Source of the DNA: Marinobacter maritimus
GTDB lineage: Bacteria; Pseudomonadota; Gammaproteobacteria; Pseudomonadales; Oleiphilaceae
NCBI RefSeq assembly: GCF_007671675.1
Contig: NZ_VCGW01000009.1
Span: 1 to 64,000 of the forward strand
Direction of reading: 5' to 3'
DNA length: 64,000 bases
Below are positions 38,047 to 47,426 of this stretch, piece by piece. The notes under the pieces are model-generated. The model worked only from the letters and a program-made list of their open reading frames with translations, made no database searches and was not told where the DNA came from. The translations under genes were made by a program, and so were the position numbers. Every line of letters begins with the position of its first letter. The stretch's first letter is position 1.

Positions 38047-38089
38047 CGTTTTCAGGCCTATTTATTTCAGAATCAGAAGGAGTGGCAGG

Positions 38090-39307
38090 ATGGCGGTTGG
38101 ACCAGGAACCTTACCAGAATTTTTCCCGGTAGCAGGTGTCAGGCTGGGCATTGCCAGCGCAGGTATCAAAAAGCCCGGACGTAAAGATGTGGTGGTGTTT
38201 GAGCTTGCACCGGGTAGCCGGGTAGCCGGCCTGTTCACCCGTAACCAGTTCTGTGCTGCACCGGTTACCCTGAGCCGCAAGCACCTTGCTGAGAAAGCAC
38301 CGCGTTACCTTCTGATTAACACAGGAAATGCCAACGCCGGTACTGGCAAACGTGGCATGGACGATGCGCTTGCCTGCTGCCAGGCGCTGGCGCAGCAGGC
38401 GGGTGTCAGCGCTGCCGAAGTGCTGCCATTCTCGACCGGCGTGATTGGTGAGCCTTTACCGGTTCAGAAAATCGTCAGTGCTCTGCCGAAGGCACTGGCC
38501 AGCGCCGGGGATAATCGCTGGGCGGAAGCCGCAAACGGCATCATGACAACGGACACACGCCCAAAGGGCGCATCGGCCCAGGTCGATCTGGGTGGGCACA
38601 CGGTCACCATTTCCGGTATCAGCAAAGGCGCGGGTATGATTCGCCCCAACATGGCTACCATGCTGGGCTTTATCGCCACCGACGCCCTGATTGCGCCGGA
38701 CGCGCTGCAGGCATTGGCATCGGAGCTTGGGGAACAGTCGTTCAATCGCATCACCATAGATGGAGACACTTCCACCAACGATGCCTGCACGCTGATAGCC
38801 AGCGGCCAGTATGGTGGTCCTGAAATTACTCTGGAAAGTCCGCATCTGCCGCTTCTTCGGGATGCGCTGAGGGACATCTATCTGGATCTCGCTCACGCCA
38901 TTGTGCGAGACGGTGAGGGCGCGACCAAGTTTGTCACGATTCATGTCAGTGGCGCGGCGGTTCAGCAAGAAGCGCTTGATGTGGCGTATGCGGTAGCCCA
39001 TTCGCCTCTGGTGAAAACGGCTCTGTTTGCATCGGATCCTAACTGGGGTCGGATTCTTGCCGCCGTTGGGCGAGCTGGTGTTGCTGACCTGGATGTCAAT
39101 GCACTGGAAATTCATCTTGGGGATGTATGTCTCGTGAGGGATGGCGGCCGCGCCGACGATTATTCCGAGGAACGAGGGCAGGCGGTGATGGATCAGGAAG
39201 AGATCACCATCGCCATAAACCTGAAACGGGGTGATACAAGTGAAACGGTCTGGACCTGCGATTTTTCTCACGATTATGTCACCATCAACGCAGACTACCG
39301 CAGCTAA
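38090..39307 (+). CDS. argJ: Bifunctional ornithine acetyltransferase / N-acetylglutamate synthase
   Basis: ArgJ transfers the acetyl group from N-acetylornithine to glutamate, recycling acetyl in arginine synthesis. The 405-residue proenzyme cleaves itself before a conserved threonine, here Thr190 in KGAGMIRPNMATMLGF. Other signatures are NTGNANAGTG, STGVIGEPLP and DPNWGRILAAVGRAG. ATG 38090 with AAGGAG upstream is chosen over an extension to 38027 that would overlap the terminator. Confidence 0.96.
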   Translation: MAVGPGTLPEFFPVAGVRLGIASAGIKKPGRKDVVVFELAPGSRVAGLFTRNQFCAAPVTLSRKHLAEKAPRYLLINTGNANAGTGKRGMDDALACCQALAQQAGVSAAEVLPFSTGVIGEPLPVQKIVSALPKALASAGDNRWAEAANGIMTTDTRPKGASAQVDLGGHTVTISGISKGAGMIRPNMATMLGFIATDALIAPDALQALASELGEQSFNRITIDGDTSTNDACTLIASGQYGGPEITLESPHLPLLRDALRDIYLDLAHAIVRDGEGATKFVTIHVSGAAVQQEALDVAYAVAHSPLVKTALFASDPNWGRILAAVGRAGVADLDVNALEIHLGDVCLVRDGGRADDYSEERGQAVMDQEEITIAINLKRGDTSETVWTCDFSHDYVTINADYRS

Positions 39308-39309
39308 GC

Positions 39310-40293
39310 ATGGCCATGGCGGAAAACGAAGTCCGGGAAATTCATGTCGCGGTCGGTGTTATTTTCCGCGGGGGGCGCGTGCTTATCGCCCGCCGGCCGG
39401 ATCATGTTCATCAGGGCGGCTTGTTGGAGTTTCCGGGCGGCAAAGTTGAGTCGGAAGAAACGGTGCAGGCTGCACTCACCCGTGAGATTGCCGAAGAGAC
39501 AGGTTTAGAGATACCACCGGGCACATTGTGGCCTGTGATCGGTATCCGCCACGATTACGGCGACAAGCGGGTGTTTCTGGATGTCTGGAGAACAGATCAG
39601 GCGCAAGGTGAAGCCCACGGCCGTGAAGGGCAGCCCATAGAATGGATGAGCCCTGAGAGTCTGCGGGACGAAGACTTTCCGGCAGCAAACCGACCGATTA
39701 TCCGGGCGCTGCAATTGCCTTCTTTGTTGGCAATAACCGGTGATATTGGCCCTGATGAAATTGGCATTGAGCAACTGCGCGAGGCGCTTGTGCGATTGCC
39801 AGCAAGTGATCGCTCACCGCTGGTGGTTCTGCGTGTGCCGGGTGTGGCCGCAGAGGTCTATGGGTCCCTGGCTGAATCTGCGTTAGAAGTGTGCGAGGCC
39901 GCTGGCGCAGGCCTTGTGCTTCACGGGTCACTTGCAGTGTTTGATGACAACCCGGATGCGGCGGGACTGCATCTACCTTGGCGAGAAGCCGAAAAACTTG
40001 AGGCGAGACCCATCCCGGACGGTGTCTGGCTCGGTGTGTCCTGTCACTCTGCTCTCCAGATAGATCATGCTGTAGCCATTGGTGCCGATTACGTGACGCT
40101 GGGCCCGGTAAATTCCACGGCAACGCATCCCGGAGCCTTGGTGTTGGGCTGGGCAACATTCCGTGATCTGGTTTCCTGTGCGCCGATACCGGTTTTCGGG
40201 CTGGGTGGGCTGGAGCCAGCTGACCTTGATGAAGTGCAACAGGCGGGCGGCCAAGGCGTGGCCGGAATCCGTTACTGGTGGCCACAAAGCTGA
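39310..40293 (+). CDS. MutT-type Nudix hydrolase fused to a ThiE-like domain
   Basis: The N-terminal part (residues 1-130) is a MutT-like Nudix domain with a complete Nudix box, GGKVESEETVQAALTREIAEETGL in form (G-x5-E-x7-REUxEExGU), expected to remove 8-oxo-dGTP. The C-terminal part (about 135-327) resembles thiamine-phosphate synthase: GLHLPWREA, GVSCHS, GADYVTLGPVNSTATHPG and FGLGGL. Such fusions lie after argJ in Pseudomonas too. Whether the ThiE half is active is unknown; its motifs are altered (GLGGL for GIGGI, HLPW for HLGQ). The start is three bases after argJ, with a second ATG at 39316. Confidence 0.88.
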   Translation: MAMAENEVREIHVAVGVIFRGGRVLIARRPDHVHQGGLLEFPGGKVESEETVQAALTREIAEETGLEIPPGTLWPVIGIRHDYGDKRVFLDVWRTDQAQGEAHGREGQPIEWMSPESLRDEDFPAANRPIIRALQLPSLLAITGDIGPDEIGIEQLREALVRLPASDRSPLVVLRVPGVAAEVYGSLAESALEVCEAAGAGLVLHGSLAVFDDNPDAAGLHLPWREAEKLEARPIPDGVWLGVSCHSALQIDHAVAIGADYVTLGPVNSTATHPGALVLGWATFRDLVSCAPIPVFGLGGLEPADLDEVQQAGGQGVAGIRYWWPQS

Positions 40294-40401
40294 GCGTGAT
40301 CATCATGACCGGAGCGTATCTCTGATATGCTCGCTGGCTCGTGTCTTGTTTATACCACTCTATTCTCGATCATTTATTGAATCTGAACCCCGGGAGACAC
40401 C

Positions 40402-40884
40402 GTGAGCAAATTGACCCATCTCGACGACAAGGGCGAAGCCCGCATGGTGGACGTTACGGATAAGGCCTTAACGGAGCGTGAAGCCCGCGCAGAGGCACGT
40501 ATCCACATGAAAGGTGAAACCCTCAGGATGATCACCGAAGGCGAGCATCCGAAGGGCGACGTTCTGGCAGTCGCGCGTATTGCCGGTATCATGGCGGCAA
40601 AAAGAACACACGACCTGATTCCCTTATGCCATGCCCTGAATCTGACCTCGGTGAAAGTAGAACTCACTCCAGGCGAAGATGGCGCATCGGTGCATATACT
40701 GACCTTCTGCAAACTTTCCGGCCAGACGGGCGTTGAAATGGAAGCACTGACGGCGGCCAGCGTTGCGGCACTGACGCTTTACGACATGTGCAAGGCCGTC
40801 GACAAGGGTATGGAGATCAGCGGTGTACGCTTGCTCGAGAAAAAGGGTGGGCGCAGTGGACACTGGGTTGCCGCCAATGCGTGA
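40402..40884 (+). CDS. moaC: Cyclic pyranopterin monophosphate synthase MoaC
   Basis: MoaC works with MoaA to form the first pterin intermediate of molybdenum cofactor. The 160-residue protein contains LTHLDDKGEARMVDVTDK, GDVLAVARIAGIMAAKRTHDLIPLCH and DMCKAVDKGM, the three hallmark regions. The start is GTG with CGGGAG eight bases upstream. No other moa genes are in the window. Confidence 0.96.
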   Translation: MSKLTHLDDKGEARMVDVTDKALTEREARAEARIHMKGETLRMITEGEHPKGDVLAVARIAGIMAAKRTHDLIPLCHALNLTSVKVELTPGEDGASVHILTFCKLSGQTGVEMEALTAASVAALTLYDMCKAVDKGMEISGVRLLEKKGGRSGHWVAANA

Positions 40885-40993
40885 AGCATGATCTGCCTGG
40901 CGTTCGGGTTCGTAGACATGCTCCCGGATTACGCCTCATCGCCGGCCCATGGTAGAATGCGCCCCCCGATTTATTGAACCACGAGGAAACACT

Positions 40994-41608
40994 GTGGCTG
41001 TTCGTTACATCCAGACCTGTCGGTTGCCCACCCCATTCGGGGTATTCGATATGCATGGCTTTGAGGAGCCGGATACAGGGAAGGAGCATATTGCCCTTAC
41101 GTTGGGGTCTCTGGATAGTGACGAACCCATGCTGGCCCGCACGCACTCCGAATGTCTCACCGGCGATGCTCTTTACAGTATGCGCTGTGATTGCGGGTAT
41201 CAGCTTGAAGAAGCACTGCGCAACATTGCCCGCGAAGGGCGGGGCATTCTGATGTACCTGCGCCAGGAGGGGCGGGGCATTGGCCTGCTTAACAAAATCC
41301 GCGCCTACCATCTTCAGGATCAGGGTGCGGATACCGTGGAGGCGAATGAACGCTTAGGGTTCGCTGCAGATCTGCGTGACTACAGCATGTGCAAGGATAT
41401 GCTTGAGCATCTGGGCATCAAAAGCCTGCGCCTGATGACCAACAATCCCCGTAAGGTGAAAGCGCTGACTTCTTATGGCATTGAAATTACCGAGCGTGTT
41501 CCGCTGCACGTTGGCCGTAACCCCCACAACGAACACTATCTGGACACCAAGCAGAGCAAACTTGGGCATTGGCTGGAAACCCATCAGGACGATGATCCCC
41601 AGCTGTAA
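40994..41608 (+). CDS. ribA: GTP cyclohydrolase II
   Basis: RibA opens GTP to begin riboflavin synthesis. The 204-residue protein has the zinc cysteines in TGDALYSMRCDCGYQL together with the preceding SECL, then YLRQEGRGIGLLNKI and the NPRKV region of the active site. The start is GTG 40994 with ACGAGGAAAC upstream; an in-frame extension to 40949 is not conserved. A terminator follows. Confidence 0.96.
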   Translation: MAVRYIQTCRLPTPFGVFDMHGFEEPDTGKEHIALTLGSLDSDEPMLARTHSECLTGDALYSMRCDCGYQLEEALRNIAREGRGILMYLRQEGRGIGLLNKIRAYHLQDQGADTVEANERLGFAADLRDYSMCKDMLEHLGIKSLRLMTNNPRKVKALTSYGIEITERVPLHVGRNPHNEHYLDTKQSKLGHWLETHQDDDPQL

Positions 41609-41644
41609 ATGCGGTCTTTAGTGCAGGTTAAAAACGCAAGCATG

Positions 41645-41671
41645 AAAAAGCCCGCCGGAGCGGGCTTTTTG
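41645..41671. terminator. Bidirectional terminator between ribA and dxs
   Basis: AAAAAGCCCG and CGGGCTTTTT pair perfectly around a six-base loop (41645-41670). It lies between the convergent ribA and dxs genes and has A- and T-tracts on both sides. Confidence 0.9.
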
Positions 41672-41684
41672 CATACAGGCTTTA

Positions 41685-43616
41685 TTACTTGACGGCTTTA
41701 AGTCGCTGGTGCTGCAATCGCTCCATGCGAGCGCTTATGGCGGAGAATATGCCGTGAGCATCCAGCCCGCACCCCGTGAGTAGCTCCTCGTGCTTGCCGT
41801 GATCAATGAACGTATCCGGGAGCCCGAGTTGAAGCACCGGCATGGAAATTTCTTGCCCGTTCAGAAACTCCGTAACAGCGCTTCCTGCGCCGCCGGCAAC
41901 GGCGTTCTCTTCCAGCGTGACCAGCAGTTCGTGCTGTTCTGCGAGTTCAAGAACCAAGGCCTCGTCCAGCGGTTTGACGAAACGCATGTCGGCCACTGTT
42001 GCTCCCAGCTTTTCGGCAGCGTCCAGAGCCGGAGTTAGCAGGGTGCCAAAGTTAAGAATGGCGATGCCACTGCCTTCACGAACCTTGCGTCCTTTGCCTA
42101 TCTCCAGCGGGGTAAGTTCTTTCTGGATCTCCGCCCCGGGTCCGGTTCCTCTCGGATACCGAACGGCGGCTGGCCCCTCAAACAGCAGGCCGGTATGAAG
42201 CAGTTGACGCGTTTCGTTTTCATCAGACGGTGTCATCAGAACCATGTTCGGGATGCAGCGCAAATAGCTGATGTCAAAGGCCCCCGCGTGGGTAGGACCG
42301 TCTTCTCCAACCAGGCCCGCCCGATCAATAGCGAAAAGCACATCCAGATTCTGGATCGCGACATCGTGTATCAGCTGATCGTAGGCTCGCTGCAAGAATG
42401 TGGAGTAAATCGCAACTACGGGCTTTGCGCCGTCACAGGCCATGCCAGCTGCAAGCGTTACGGCATGTTGCTCAGCAATCGCAACATCGAAATAACGCTC
42501 CGGGAAGCGCTCGGAGAATGCCAGCAGGTCAGAGCCCTCGCACATGGCGGGGGTAATGCCGTTTACGCGCTCGTCCAGCTCCGCGGCGTCACACAGCCAC
42601 TGCCCGAACACGTTGGCGTATTTTTGCCGGGTCGGGGCGGATTTAACCGGTTCCGGTTTGTTGGGAGGAACCGGTTCAATCTTGTTAATGGCGTGATAGC
42701 CGATGGGGTCCGCTTCGGCAGGCGCGAAGCCTTTTCCTTTTGTGGTCACCACGTGCAGGAACTGCGGGCCTTCCAGCTCGCGGATATTTTCCAGGGTCTC
42801 GACCAGCAAGGATAGGTCGTGTCCGTCGATGGGGCCTATGTAATTGAAGCCAAGCTCCTCAAACAGGGTGCCCGGCACAATCATGCCCTTGAAGTGCTCT
42901 TCGGTTTTCTTTGCCAAAGCCATCAAATGCGGCGCGCCCTGAAGGACCTTTTTGCTGCTATCTCGAACCTGGTTGTAGGTGCGGCTTGAAAGCAGTTTGG
43001 CGAAATAGTTGGACAGACCGCCGACATTGCGTGATATCGACATGTCGTTGTCGTTCAGGATAACCAGCATGTCGGCGTGCAGGTGGCCGGCGTGGTTCAG
43101 TGCTTCAAACGCTATACCTGCCGTCATGGCGCCATCACCGATAACGGCAATGCTCTGCCGACCGGTATTCTGCTGACGGGCGGCCACGGCCATGCCCAGA
43201 GCCGCGCTTATGGAGGTGCTGGAATGGCCCACACCAAAGGTATCGTACTCACTCTCAGCCCGCTTCGGGAAGCCGGCCAGGCCGTTCTTGCGCCGGATTC
43301 CGCCCATTTGTTCACGGCGGCCTGTGAGGATCTTGTGTGGGTAGGCCTGGTGGCCCACATCCCATACCAGGCGGTCTTCCGGTGTATTGAAAACATAGTG
43401 CAGCGCCACCGTGAGTTCGAGTACGCCAAGCCCCGCACCAAAATGGCCACCGGTTTGCCCGACTGACCACAGCAGGAATGCTCTCAGCTCCCTGGCAAAC
43501 TGAACAAGCTGATCAGCCGGCAGTTCCCGCAATTGGGCGGGTAAGTCAACCCTGTCCAGCAACGGCGTATTTGGACGCTGCGACGGGATTTCTTTGAAAA
43601 TATAAGTGTCCTGCAT
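41685..43616 (-). CDS. dxs: 1-deoxy-D-xylulose-5-phosphate synthase
   Basis: Dxs makes DXP from pyruvate and glyceraldehyde 3-phosphate for isoprenoids, thiamine and pyridoxal. The 643-residue protein has the thiamine-diphosphate motif GDGAMTAGIAFEALNHAG with a later NDN, and the transketolase-type DRAGLVGEDGPTHAGAFD. It is downstream of ispA on the same strand, 118 bases away. Confidence 0.97.
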   Translation of the reverse strand: MQDTYIFKEIPSQRPNTPLLDRVDLPAQLRELPADQLVQFARELRAFLLWSVGQTGGHFGAGLGVLELTVALHYVFNTPEDRLVWDVGHQAYPHKILTGRREQMGGIRRKNGLAGFPKRAESEYDTFGVGHSSTSISAALGMAVAARQQNTGRQSIAVIGDGAMTAGIAFEALNHAGHLHADMLVILNDNDMSISRNVGGLSNYFAKLLSSRTYNQVRDSSKKVLQGAPHLMALAKKTEEHFKGMIVPGTLFEELGFNYIGPIDGHDLSLLVETLENIRELEGPQFLHVVTTKGKGFAPAEADPIGYHAINKIEPVPPNKPEPVKSAPTRQKYANVFGQWLCDAAELDERVNGITPAMCEGSDLLAFSERFPERYFDVAIAEQHAVTLAAGMACDGAKPVVAIYSTFLQRAYDQLIHDVAIQNLDVLFAIDRAGLVGEDGPTHAGAFDISYLRCIPNMVLMTPSDENETRQLLHTGLLFEGPAAVRYPRGTGPGAEIQKELTPLEIGKGRKVREGSGIAILNFGTLLTPALDAAEKLGATVADMRFVKPLDEALVLELAEQHELLVTLEENAVAGGAGSAVTEFLNGQEISMPVLQLGLPDTFIDHGKHEELLTGCGLDAHGIFSAISARMERLQHQRLKAVK

Positions 43617-43734
43617 CTACTCGGGTCTTTTCCGGAAAGTTCGGTAACTGGCTGCCATTATAGGGGAACAAGGGGGCCTGTTTCACACTTGGAGTCATAT
43701 GTTACGAAATTGTACTTGGCCAACAAAAGAAGGC

Positions 43735-44631
43735 TTAGTGCGTTCTTGCCACCACGTAATCCGCCATGGACCTTAGTGGGTCGGCTTCGGGCCCAAAGTC
43801 CCGCAGACTCTCAAGAGCACTGTTGAGCAATGACGAAAGGTGTTCCCGTGCGCCTTTAGGCCCCAAAAGGGCAGGGTAAGTCGGTTTTGCCCGGGCGACA
43901 TCGGAACCTTGGGGTTTGCCAATAGTTTCTGTGTCGCCCTCAATGTCGAGGAGATCATCCTGAACCTGAAATGCCAGCCCAAGTGCTTTGGCATAGCGCG
44001 TCAGGGCATCCATAGCGGTTTCACTGACGTCGGGCGCGGTTAATGCGCCAATGCGCACGCTGGCTTCAATAAGGGCGCCGGTTTTATGCCTGTGCATGGT
44101 TTCGAGCTGCGCAAGGGTCAGGCTTTTGCCCACGGATTCCAGGTCGATCGCCTGGCCACCTACCATGCCGCTGTGCCCGCTTGCATGGGCCAGCTCCTGA
44201 ATCATGGCGAGCCGCGCGGATATCTCTACGCCGGGAGCTTCGGCCAGCCACCCAAACGCTAGCGCCTGCAGGGCGTCGCCGGCCAGAATCGCCGTGGCTT
44301 CATCAAAGGCAATGTGCGCGGTTGGCCGGCCTCTGCGCAACTCGTCGTTATCCATCGCCGGGAGATCATCGTGAACAAGCGAATAAGCGTGGATCAGCTC
44401 CACAGCACAGGCTGGAACCAGCGCTGAATCCGGGCTTTGGCCCAAAGCGCCTGCAGCCGCAATAGCCAATGCAGGGCGGATACGCTTCCCCCCGCCCAAC
44501 ACGCTATAACGCATGGCGTCCTGAAGTTGTGCAGAGACAGAGCCGGATTTAATGCGGCGATCCAGTTCCGCGTCCACGCGACGGCGGCAGGTATCCAGAA
44601 AATCGATAGTAGACGGGGCCCCGTTTTGCAT
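43735..44631 (-). CDS. ispA: Farnesyl diphosphate synthase
   Basis: IspA builds farnesyl diphosphate, the precursor of quinone side chains and undecaprenyl phosphate. The 298 residues contain the two Asp-rich motifs, DDLPAMDNDELRRGRPT and FQVQDDLLDIEGD, plus GGKRIRPAL. The ATG shares one base with the xseB stop (TGATG), so xseB-ispA-dxs form the usual operon. Confidence 0.96.
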   Translation of the reverse strand: MQNGAPSTIDFLDTCRRRVDAELDRRIKSGSVSAQLQDAMRYSVLGGGKRIRPALAIAAAGALGQSPDSALVPACAVELIHAYSLVHDDLPAMDNDELRRGRPTAHIAFDEATAILAGDALQALAFGWLAEAPGVEISARLAMIQELAHASGHSGMVGGQAIDLESVGKSLTLAQLETMHRHKTGALIEASVRIGALTAPDVSETAMDALTRYAKALGLAFQVQDDLLDIEGDTETIGKPQGSDVARAKPTYPALLGPKGAREHLSSLLNSALESLRDFGPEADPLRSMADYVVARTH

Positions 44632-44897
44632 CAGTCGGCGTCATCCGGTGAAAATGGACGAGTTTCCAGTGCGCCATTGGGAGTGCCATCGTCGCTCTGC
44701 ACCAGTTGCTCAACCCGTTGCTCGGCGCATTTGAGAGCTTGCTGGCATGCGCGGGTCAATTTAACACCACGCTCGAAGGCTGTTAGCGATTGCTCAAGGG
44801 ACAATTCTCCCTGCTCCAGGTTACGTACCAGCGTTTCCAGTTCATCAAGAGATTTCTCAAAATCAGCAATGGAAGTGGCTTCTTGTTGACCTGCCAT
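44631..44897 (-). CDS. xseB: Exodeoxyribonuclease VII small subunit
   Basis: XseB is the helical small subunit of exonuclease VII. The 88-residue protein has the signature DFEKSLDELETLVRNLEQGELSLEQSL and FERGVKLTRACQQAL. The large subunit xseA is not in the window, which is normal. Confidence 0.95.
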   Translation of the reverse strand: MAGQQEATSIADFEKSLDELETLVRNLEQGELSLEQSLTAFERGVKLTRACQQALKCAEQRVEQLVQSDDGTPNGALETRPFSPDDAD

Positions 44898-44952
44898 CGG
44901 CGGCCCTCCGATCGGGTGAACGAATTTTGCGGATTATATCAGAGGCAGAGCG

Positions 44953-45726
44953 CTATCGCTGCCAGTGGAACTCGCGGTGTTCCGCTGCCTCGCCGCCGGC
45001 TGCCCAGCTCTGTTCGGTAACATGGATTTCACCGGTGTGAGAAAGGCTGACCACCGTCGTGGCGCGGGTGCCATATTCGGGCCCGGTTATGAACGGAGAC
45101 GAAAGAAACCGCTCGGTCTCACGATTTACGCCAGTATCCGGCAGCAGGTGATCCGGCGCTGTTGTCCTGTCTTGCAACAGTATGGCGAGATCGCTGTGCA
45201 GATCCGCAGCATCGCCAATTGCAGATTTTACAGTTTGGCCCACCGCTTCCCTGAGGCGTATCAGTTTTGGCCAGGGGGTCTGAAGCAAATGATTGCTCAG
45301 TCCATAAATGCCACGATGGATAGAACGCCCCGGATGGGCGTCACGGTTGCTGAAATACCAGCCAGCCGTCTCAGAGAGACTGACAAGGTTGAACCCCGCG
45401 TATTGGGCTGCTGTCTTGGCAAGGCTCTTCTGCAAGTGTGATTCAGATTCCGAGAGCGCCCGCAGGGGCAGCTCGCCACGACTTGTCTTGCCAGCTTCCG
45501 GGCTGCCCTCGCGAACATTTGTCACAGCGGCAACCCGGCCGTCCGGTGAAACTGCCAGCCAGGTTCCTCCGGATTGCAGATCCCTGCCGGAAAGCACCCG
45601 GTGGCCGGATTCTGTGGTCCACCAATCGAGAGGCGCTGTGGGTCTCCGATAAAATTCATCCCGGTTGGCGGCAACCACCATGGGGAATCGGGCGCTTTGG
45701 CCAAGGGAAAATGCAATCAGGCACAT
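44953..45726 (-). CDS. NRDE-family (TANGO2-like) protein
   Basis: The 257-residue protein begins MCLIAFSL and then has ANRDEFYRRPTAPLDWW, the NRDE motif that names this family. Cys2 becomes N-terminal if the Met is removed, as in Ntn-type hydrolases, but no activity is established. Eukaryotic TANGO2 has been linked to heme and lipid metabolism. It is upstream of xseB with a 55-base gap and divergent from the next gene. Confidence 0.88.
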   Translation of the reverse strand: MCLIAFSLGQSARFPMVVAANRDEFYRRPTAPLDWWTTESGHRVLSGRDLQSGGTWLAVSPDGRVAAVTNVREGSPEAGKTSRGELPLRALSESESHLQKSLAKTAAQYAGFNLVSLSETAGWYFSNRDAHPGRSIHRGIYGLSNHLLQTPWPKLIRLREAVGQTVKSAIGDAADLHSDLAILLQDRTTAPDHLLPDTGVNRETERFLSSPFITGPEYGTRATTVVSLSHTGEIHVTEQSWAAGGEAAEHREFHWQR

Positions 45727-45829
45727 GCGAAATCAATCTCCGGGGCTAATGGGGGCAATCCTCAGTGGTGAAGTTGCCACGGCCGGTGTGTATCATACCA
45801 GCCTTGTTTTCCCGGATGTGTGAGCGACT

Positions 45830-46627
45830 ATGTCCCTGTTGTCCGTATTTGCCATTTATATGGTGCTTGGAGCCTTTGCCGGCACCCTTGCCGGCCTGTT
45901 TGGCATTGGGGGTGGCCTTATTATTGTGCCGGTGCTGATTTTCAGCTTCGGGGCTCAAGGCTTCAGCCTTGAGATTGCTGCTCATATGGCCGTGGGAACC
46001 TCACTGGCGACCATCGTTTTCACATCCCTGAGCTCTATTCGTTCGCACCACGGTCACGGCGCTATCCGCTGGGATATTTTCCGGCCGATGGCCCTCGGCA
46101 TCATAGTCGGCGCACTCATCGGCGCCTGGACAGCGGCACTTTTGAGTGGTGCAGCGCTGGAACTTATTATCGGACTGTTTGTCATTCTGGTGGGCCTCAA
46201 AATGTTGCTGGACGTAAATCCCTCGCCAGGCAGGAACGTTGCGGGTAAGACGGGACTTGCGACGGCCGGTGCAGGCATTGGCTGGGCCTCCGCAATTTTT
46301 GGTATAGGTGGCGGAACGCTCACCGTGCCCTATTTGAGCTGGAGCAACGTCCGGATGCAGCAGGCGGTAGGCACGTCTGCCGCGTGCGGGTTACCGATCG
46401 CGATTGCAGGCGCTCTTGGCAATGCCTGGACCGGGTGGGGTGAGCCGGCGTTGCCGGAATACAGCCTTGGCTTTATCTATTTTCCAGCCCTGATCGGGAT
46501 CATTCTCACCAGCGTGCTGTTCGCGCGCGTCGGGGCCAATCTGGCACATCGGCTTAATGCCAAGGTGCTGAAACGCGTATTTGCCATCATGCTCTTGCTG
46601 GTTGGCCTTCGTTTTCTTTTGAGCTAA
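45830..46627 (+). CDS. TauE/SafE-family membrane transporter
   Basis: This 265-residue protein is strongly hydrophobic, with about eight predicted helices in two related halves. GTLAGLFGIGGGLIIVPVL and GWASAIFGIGGGTLTVPYL are the duplicated TauE/SafE motifs. The family exports sulfite or other organosulfur anions. The substrate here cannot be read from the sequence. lgt follows 10 bases later. Confidence 0.88.
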   Translation: MSLLSVFAIYMVLGAFAGTLAGLFGIGGGLIIVPVLIFSFGAQGFSLEIAAHMAVGTSLATIVFTSLSSIRSHHGHGAIRWDIFRPMALGIIVGALIGAWTAALLSGAALELIIGLFVILVGLKMLLDVNPSPGRNVAGKTGLATAGAGIGWASAIFGIGGGTLTVPYLSWSNVRMQQAVGTSAACGLPIAIAGALGNAWTGWGEPALPEYSLGFIYFPALIGIILTSVLFARVGANLAHRLNAKVLKRVFAIMLLLVGLRFLLS

Positions 46628-46637
46628 GAGGTTATTG

Positions 46638-47426
46638 ATGCTTCAGCATCCACAGATAGATCCCGTTGCTATTGCCATCGGGCCACTCAAGATTTACTGG
46701 TACGGACTGACTTACCTGGTGGGCTTCGTCGCCGGCTGGTGGTTGGGGCGCCTGCGTTCCCGCAAACCCGGATCTCCGATTACCGAAGAGCAGATGGGCG
46801 ACCTCCTCTTCTACCTCGCGCTCGGCGTTATTCTTGGCGGTCGTTTTGGCTATGTCATTTTCTACAACTTTGATGCTTTTCTGGCGGACCCTCTGTGGCT
46901 CCTGCGGGTATGGGAAGGCGGAATGTCCTTCCATGGCGGTCTGCTGGGCGTCATGTTTGCGATGTGGTGGTACGGACGCAAGATCGGAACAGGGTTCTGG
47001 CGCCTTGCCGATTTCGTGGCGCCTCTGGTGCCGGTAGGCCTTGGGGCAGGGCGAATTGGTAACTTCATCAACGGCGAACTCTGGGGCAAGCCCACGGATG
47101 TGCCCTGGGGCATGGTGTTCCGCCAAGCGCCAGATGCGCTGGCCCGGCATCCATCCCAGCTTTACCAGTTCGCCCTTGAAGGCGTGCTGTTTTTTATTAT
47201 CCTCTGGTGGTTTTCCGCCAAGCCACGCCCAAGAATGGCGGTGTCCGGGCTCTTCCTGATTTGCTACGGCATCTTCCGCTTTTTGGTGGAATTCGTTCGC
47301 CAGCCGGATGCGCAGTTGGGCTACCTCGCTTTTGACTGGCTCACCATGGGGCAGGTGCTTTCCTTACCCATGCTTGTGGCCGGGTTGGCACTTATGTTTA
47401 TTGCTTACCGGAGAAACGCGGAATGA
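46638..47426 (+). CDS. lgt: Prolipoprotein diacylglyceryl transferase
   Basis: Lgt adds diacylglycerol from phosphatidylglycerol to the lipobox Cys of prolipoproteins. The 262-residue membrane protein shows the signature GAGRIGNFINGELWGKPTD, plus the catalytic-region MSFHGGLLG and HPSQLYQ. ATG 46638 is chosen over the preceding TTG, giving AAGAGG as RBS. It overlaps thyA by four bases; lgt-thyA is a common pair. Confidence 0.96.
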   Translation: MLQHPQIDPVAIAIGPLKIYWYGLTYLVGFVAGWWLGRLRSRKPGSPITEEQMGDLLFYLALGVILGGRFGYVIFYNFDAFLADPLWLLRVWEGGMSFHGGLLGVMFAMWWYGRKIGTGFWRLADFVAPLVPVGLGAGRIGNFINGELWGKPTDVPWGMVFRQAPDALARHPSQLYQFALEGVLFFIILWWFSAKPRPRMAVSGLFLICYGIFRFLVEFVRQPDAQLGYLAFDWLTMGQVLSLPMLVAGLALMFIAYRRNAE

